A stretch of DNA of 39,748 nt from Segatella oulorum JCM 14966 (lineage in GTDB: Bacteria > Bacteroidota > Bacteroidia > Bacteroidales > Bacteroidaceae): the NCBI RefSeq assembly GCF_000613785.1, contig NZ_BAJQ01000023.1, forward strand, positions 1 through 39,748, read 5' to 3'. Numbering within the stretch: position 1 is the stretch's first letter; every line of letters begins with the position of its first letter. The translations under genes were made by a program, and so were the position numbers. Of this stretch, positions 36,737-39,748 are shown piece after piece. The notes under the pieces were generated by a model, which did no database searches, was not told where the DNA came from, and saw only the letters and a list, made by a program, of their open reading frames with translations.

Positions 36737-37244
36737 GTTGTGATTTGCTTGAAAATATCTACCTTTGTGGTATCAACAACAACTTGACAAAATACCGTAT
36801 TTGAGTGAGTATGTTGTGATTTGCTTGAAAATATCTACCTTTGTGGTATCAACAACAACTTTCCTCCTCCATTATGTTCGCCATGCACTGTTGTGATTTG
36901 CTTGAAAATATCTACCTTTGTGGTATCAACAACAACCTCCTTCGGGCAAGGCCCTCGACCTGAAGGGTTGTGATTTGCTTGAAAATATCTACCTTTGTGG
37001 TATCAACAACAACGCTATAGGTTTTCTATCGTCAGCAATGCGTGTTGTGATTTGCTTAAAAATATCTACCTTTGTGGTATCAACAACAACTAATGCTTTC
37101 ATTCAATTTGTAAAGCAGGTGTTGTGATTTGCTTAAAAATATCTACCTTTGTGGTATCAACAACAACGAAACAATATTATTGATACCATCAAGATACGTT
37201 GTGATTTGCTTAAAAATATCTACCTTTGTGGTATCAACAACAAC
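36737..37244 (+). CRISPR. CRISPR array, seven 47-nt repeats and six spacers, type II-C-like
   Basis: Repeats start at 36737, 36813, 36890, 36967, 37044, 37121 and 37198. Each begins GTTGTGATTTGCTT and ends GGTATCAACAACAAC. Spacers are 29, 30, 30, 30, 30 and 30 nt. Repeats 1-4 have G and repeats 5-7 have A at repeat position 15; otherwise they are identical. The 47-nt length and the GTTGTGATTTGC start match Bacteroidetes type II-C (Cas9) repeats as I know them, so the plus strand is the likely crRNA strand. Repeat ends are mutually complementary (GTTGTGAT with ATCAACAAC, one bulge). No cas gene or tracrRNA anti-repeat is visible in the window. Spacers match nothing here by eye. Confidence 0.97.
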
Positions 37245-37363
37245 CTTCTACCTATGGGGCACAGAACGAAACGTATATAGAAGATGAGAGGCCGAAAAAG
37301 AATGAAGTTGTTTAACATCAAGATGTTACGCGTATTTAGATAGTTGAAGCTCCTCAAAACGAA

Positions 37364-37436
37364 ATGTTACATCGTGTTACATTCATGTTACATCTGAGGG
37401 TTTATCCGACTGACGATTGATACATAAATGTTACAT
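37364..37436. repeat. cluster of TGTTACAT motifs, related to 25862-26010
   Basis: The gap 37245-37560 is non-coding. It contains TTACATCGTGTTACAT (37367-37382), an exact inverted copy of 25994-26009. A further TTCATGTTACATC follows directly, and another ATGTTACAT is at 37428-37436. The motif family is the same as in the tandem repeat at 26 kb. Confidence 0.6.
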
Positions 37437-37560
37437 GGGTGTTAATTTGGGGTTACAGATGGAGGATGCGGAGCGATGAGGGGGCGATTGTATCGCTTCT
37501 TTTTTGTTTCCTCTTTTAAAAATATTATATGCGTTTTTATTCTATATAATTATTATTTAG

Positions 37561-37568
37561 TATATTTG
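37561..37568 (+). promoter_or_regulatory. -7 box of the small gene at 37590
   Basis: TATATTTG 21 nt before the ATG at 37590, with TTTA 21 nt upstream as a weak -33 box. It supports 37590 over the upstream in-frame start at 37476. Confidence 0.5.
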
Positions 37569-37589
37569 CAGCAGACAAACAATGAGAAT

Positions 37590-37829
37590 ATGGCAAAGGT
37601 TATACATGTGCATCTACTGCATGGAATAGAGGGAACGAAGCAGAAGGATTGGTATTTCAGCAGCATATCGGCTGTATATACGGTATTCACGTCGAAACAG
37701 GTTGGAGCGACACGTAATTACTTGCTCCATGCAGGGCTTTCAGGTAATGGTACAATCGTTACGAAACGGGCCGTAATAAAGCAATCTACACTGATTTCGG
37801 GTGGTTCGGGAACAATGTATAAAGACTGA
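37590..37829 (+). CDS. small conserved-looking hypothetical protein
   Basis: A 79-residue protein (MAKVIHVHLLHGIEGTKQKD, then WYFSSISAVYTVFTSKQVGA). It resembles, from memory, small Bacteroidales proteins of unknown function that begin MAKVIHV and have the WYFSS/Y-F-S pattern; I cannot confirm the family. It has its own promoter box and a strong intrinsic terminator, so it is an independent unit between the CRISPR array and the right-hand accessory genes. No membrane segment or signal peptide is seen. Function unknown. Confidence 0.65.
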   Translation: MAKVIHVHLLHGIEGTKQKDWYFSSISAVYTVFTSKQVGATRNYLLHAGLSGNGTIVTKRAVIKQSTLISGGSGTMYKD

Positions 37830-37872
37830 GAAGAGACGGGCTTAGAACTCTATAAAAATGGCATTAGAATGG

Positions 37873-37906
37873 GAGGTAATGGCAGGAATGGCATTACCTC
37901 TTTTTT
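37873..37906 (+). terminator. intrinsic terminator of the small gene
   Basis: A 9-bp perfect stem (37873-37881 with 37892-37900), 10-nt loop, then six T (37901-37906). Confidence 0.8.
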
Positions 37907-37966
37907 GGGGTATATGGACGAGGTCGGTTTTGGGAAAAATACATAAAAACATGTGGATTGTAGGTG

Positions 37967-38023
37967 TTAGGTGGACTGTTAGATGGACAGTTTAGATGGA
38001 CAATTTCAAAAGTTTAGGTGGAC
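37967..38023. repeat. four direct repeats of TTAGRTGGAC
   Basis: TTAGGTGGAC (37967), TTAGATGGAC (37979), TTAGATGGAC (37992) and TTAGGTGGAC (38014). Spacing is 12, 13 and 22 nt. They lie in a non-coding gap (37907-38305) that also holds two runs of seven G near 38074 and 38172; otherwise I see nothing recognisable there. Confidence 0.6.
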
Positions 38024-38305
38024 GAAACTCCTGCCAAGACACCCACTGTGAGGATATAGCAACAATCCAAAAAGGGGGGGTGATACAAGAAACTGACACT
38101 TTGCGAGCAACTTTGAGATAGCGTTACACCTTATTATGTATAGGGATTTAGGATAAAAAGGGCGTCTTCCAGGGGGGGCACCCCACACGGGGGTACACTT
38201 GGATGGTTTGGGAGGTGCCATCAGACGAGGCGGACAGGTCCGATGATGGTGCTGCGGGAGAATGTTGAAGTGACTGAATTAAAAACCTATATTATTGGGT
38301 GATTA

Positions 38306-38977
38306 TTACCAAGTATCAATGTTTTTATCGTCATTATGTTTATTTAAGTAAGATAAAAAGGATGACATTATATTGTAGGAGTATGCGTTGCAGTTAATAA
38401 ATGCCTGTGAATAAGATTCTTTATGATTACCATTAAGATTTGATGGGAACACATCTTTAGGAGAAATTAAATTTGATTCTGCCCCATTTTTGAATAAATC
38501 ACATGCGCCTAAAATATAATGAGGTACTTTTGTTTCAAAAGTTAGAGAATCTTTATATATCTTTATTCTTATTTTTAATTCAGCATGTATAATAGTTGCA
38601 TTATAAAGTCCTATGACCTGCCCCACATTTGCCCATTTCCCTTCACCGTAGCAAATATTATTAATCGTGTCTATCTTTATTTCTGCACCTTTTTCTAAAT
38701 TAAGAATTGATTTTAAGAAGCCATCACTCCTTTTCGTCATTTCCTTTATAGTCATATCGCAATTATTAAACACAGTATACTTATAATAAATATCTCCATC
38801 CAAATTAAGTGGGAACTGTTTTATTGCCTCTTTTGCCCATTTCTTATTGCTACTTTTTTTTATTGCATTCCATTTTGCTCGTTTAGAAATAAAATCCATA
38901 CATTCAAATTTTTGTGCAATAGAATTTGTCGAAGTTAGAAACGCAAAAGCTAATAATAGTAATAGATACTTTTTCAT
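38306..38977 (-). CDS. exported hypothetical protein, weakly DUF4468-like
   Basis: A 223-residue protein with a clear signal peptide (MKKYLLLLLAFAFLTSTNSIAQ). The middle (about 62-155: GDIYYKYTVFNNCDMTIKEM, FLKSILNLEKGAEIKI, GKWANVGQV, ELKIRIKIYKDSLTFETKVP) follows the alternating pattern of the Bacteroidetes DUF4468 domain, but I call that only weakly. Base composition is AT-richer than the core genes, suggesting transfer. No neighbour explains its role. Confidence 0.7.
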   Translation of the reverse strand: MKKYLLLLLAFAFLTSTNSIAQKFECMDFISKRAKWNAIKKSSNKKWAKEAIKQFPLNLDGDIYYKYTVFNNCDMTIKEMTKRSDGFLKSILNLEKGAEIKIDTINNICYGEGKWANVGQVIGLYNATIIHAELKIRIKIYKDSLTFETKVPHYILGACDLFKNGAESNLISPKDVFPSNLNGNHKESYSQAFINCNAYSYNIMSSFLSYLNKHNDDKNIDTW

Positions 38978-39137
38978 TGTGTAAAATTTTAATTAGTTTA
39001 TAATACAGGATCTACAGATACAGAAAGCGGCGCGGGGTTGTAATCCCGAGAAAAGGACGGAGAGGTGTCGGATTTTGAGGAGACTTTTCGTTATTCTTTC
39101 TTTTGCCAACGTCCTCCTTTTATAACTTTGAAATATT

Positions 39138-39587
39138 CTACCCGACGTTCGCAGTGGTTGAAGAGTGGACATTGGTGACAAGCTTTTCTTTTTCAAAAGT
39201 TAGTTGCCGGATTTGCTCTTTAAGCTGTCCGATTTCTTCTGCTTGTTGTATTATCTTTGCATCTTTTCTTTGTATATAAGGTTCATACATCTTAAAAAAA
39301 TCAGTTAATAAAGATTGGTCTGTTAGAGGATACGGCACTTCCTCTGGCTGGTTAGGCAGAGTTTCATACCCTGTTCCTGTCAAAAGCCACATAGCATTGA
39401 CCTCGTAAGAAATTACGATTTTTTCCAAAACATCAGCTTTAGGAATAACCCCTTTGATATATCCTCTTATATTAGCCTCACTAACCCCTAATTTTGCTGC
39501 GAATACAGTATTCTTTCCATCTGCAAGGGTCTTAACTAAATGCTCTATTCTTTCGTGTATAGTCCCGTTTTTCGTCATAAACCACAT
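39138..39587 (-). CDS. XRE/CI-like helix-turn-helix transcriptional regulator
   Basis: A 149-residue regulator; the start is ATG at 39587 or 39578 (MTKNGTIHERIEHLV). The HTH spans about 20-50 (TVFAAKLGVSEANIRGYIKG), followed by YEVNAMWLLTGTGYETLP, a segment seen in phage and conjugative-element repressors of Bacteroidetes. A coiled-coil segment (AKIIQQAEEIGQLKEQIRQL) near the C-terminus suggests dimerisation. It is divergent from the gene beginning at 39729, with an inverted repeat in the shared intergenic region, the usual layout of a self-contained repressor switch. The element it controls lies mostly outside the window. Confidence 0.82.
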   Translation of the reverse strand: MWFMTKNGTIHERIEHLVKTLADGKNTVFAAKLGVSEANIRGYIKGVIPKADVLEKIVISYEVNAMWLLTGTGYETLPNQPEEVPYPLTDQSLLTDFFKMYEPYIQRKDAKIIQQAEEIGQLKEQIRQLTFEKEKLVTNVHSSTTANVG

Positions 39588-39602
39588 TTTAATCGAAAAT
39601 AA

Positions 39603-39645
39603 TCACGATAAAACTTGTATTATTCGTGAGAAATCACTATCTTTG
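39603..39645 (+). promoter_or_regulatory. divergent promoter with overlapping inverted repeat (operator candidate)
   Basis: CTTG (39614-39617), a 20-nt spacer and TATCTTTG (39638-39645) form a plus-strand promoter. TCACGATAA (39603-39611) and TTATTCGTGA (39620-39629) form an inverted repeat with one inserted T that overlaps the -33 box and spacer. A repressor bound there would block RNA polymerase. Confidence 0.55.
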
Positions 39646-39728
39646 CAACGTGTCCCATTTGGAAACGCGCTCAAAGATACGAAAAAGGGGCGATAAAAAA
39701 GAATGTTTCATTTAAAAATTATAGAAGT

Positions 39729-39748
39729 ATGAAGACTTACGATGTGTA
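39729..39748 (+). CDS. start of a gene running off the right edge
   Basis: ATG at 39729 opens a frame (MKTYDV) that continues beyond the window. It is the first ATG after the promoter at 39614-39645, about 84 nt downstream. Nothing can be said of its function; being opposite an XRE-like repressor, it may be the first gene of an integrated element. Confidence 0.4.

Noticed and set aside
36784..37197. Self-targeting spacers
   Set aside because: By eye, no spacer matches other parts of the window; a genome-wide or phage search is needed.
36737..37244. Type VI-B (Cas13b) repeats, common in Prevotella
   Set aside because: Those repeats are about 36 nt; these are 47 nt and begin GTTGTGATTTGC, as in II-C arrays.
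38005..38221. Minus-strand frame through the G-rich gap, proline- and cysteine-rich
   Set aside because: Composition follows runs of G on the other strand; no promoter, no family.

Overview
The window looks like a draft-quality chromosomal contig of a Bacteroidales bacterium, most likely Prevotellaceae. The evidence is the gene families (NigD-like lipoprotein, DUF4369/thioredoxin-fold lipoprotein, CarboxypepD_reg-like/OMP beta-barrel protein, ECF sigma with a FecR-type N-terminus, endonuclease I with a sorting-type tail) and the promoters. Many intergenic regions carry the Bacteroidetes promoter pattern TTTG-N19/20-TAnnTTTG, and Shine-Dalgarno sites are not obvious. The species call is inference.

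Layout. 1-1.7 kb: a predicted structured small RNA, tRNA-Met(CAU), and a decayed ECF sigma/FecR pair. 1.8-5.3 kb (minus): AmpG-like MFS permease, thioredoxin-fold lipoprotein without its CxxC, CrcB. 5.3-10.8 kb: second small-RNA candidate, pnp, M16 zinc peptidase, PfkB kinase, LOG-family protein. 11.2-20.4 kb: AlkZ-like winged-helix protein, waaA and gltX, PgpH-type HD hydrolase, TonB-receptor-like outer-membrane barrel. 20.4-25.7 kb: plus-strand operon of an NAD-dependent epimerase, PAP2 enzyme, miaB and an MsbA-like ABC exporter. 26.1-32.5 kb: one long minus-strand operon reading PASTA protein, rluD-like, ddl, acyltransferase, nigD-like, secreted endonuclease. Then rpmH (only 51 codons) diverges from efp, followed by a glycosyltransferase and radC; an lpxH-like gene and a MIP18/SufT-like gene lie on the minus strand.

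From 36.7 kb the window becomes accessory: a CRISPR array of seven 47-nt repeats and six spacers (type II-C-like repeat, no cas gene in the window), intergenic repeat families, a small orphan gene with its own promoter and terminator, a secreted hypothetical protein, and an XRE-like repressor facing a divergent promoter that contains an inverted repeat.

Two observations stand out. First, every CRISPR repeat contains GTTG-N19-TACCTTTG, a near-consensus Bacteroidetes promoter, so each spacer may have its own transcription start. Second, eight conserved genes, including pnp and gltX, are each interrupted by the loss of exactly one base; together these look like sequencing or assembly errors rather than mutations. 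I annotate those genes as whole CDSs with the break noted.
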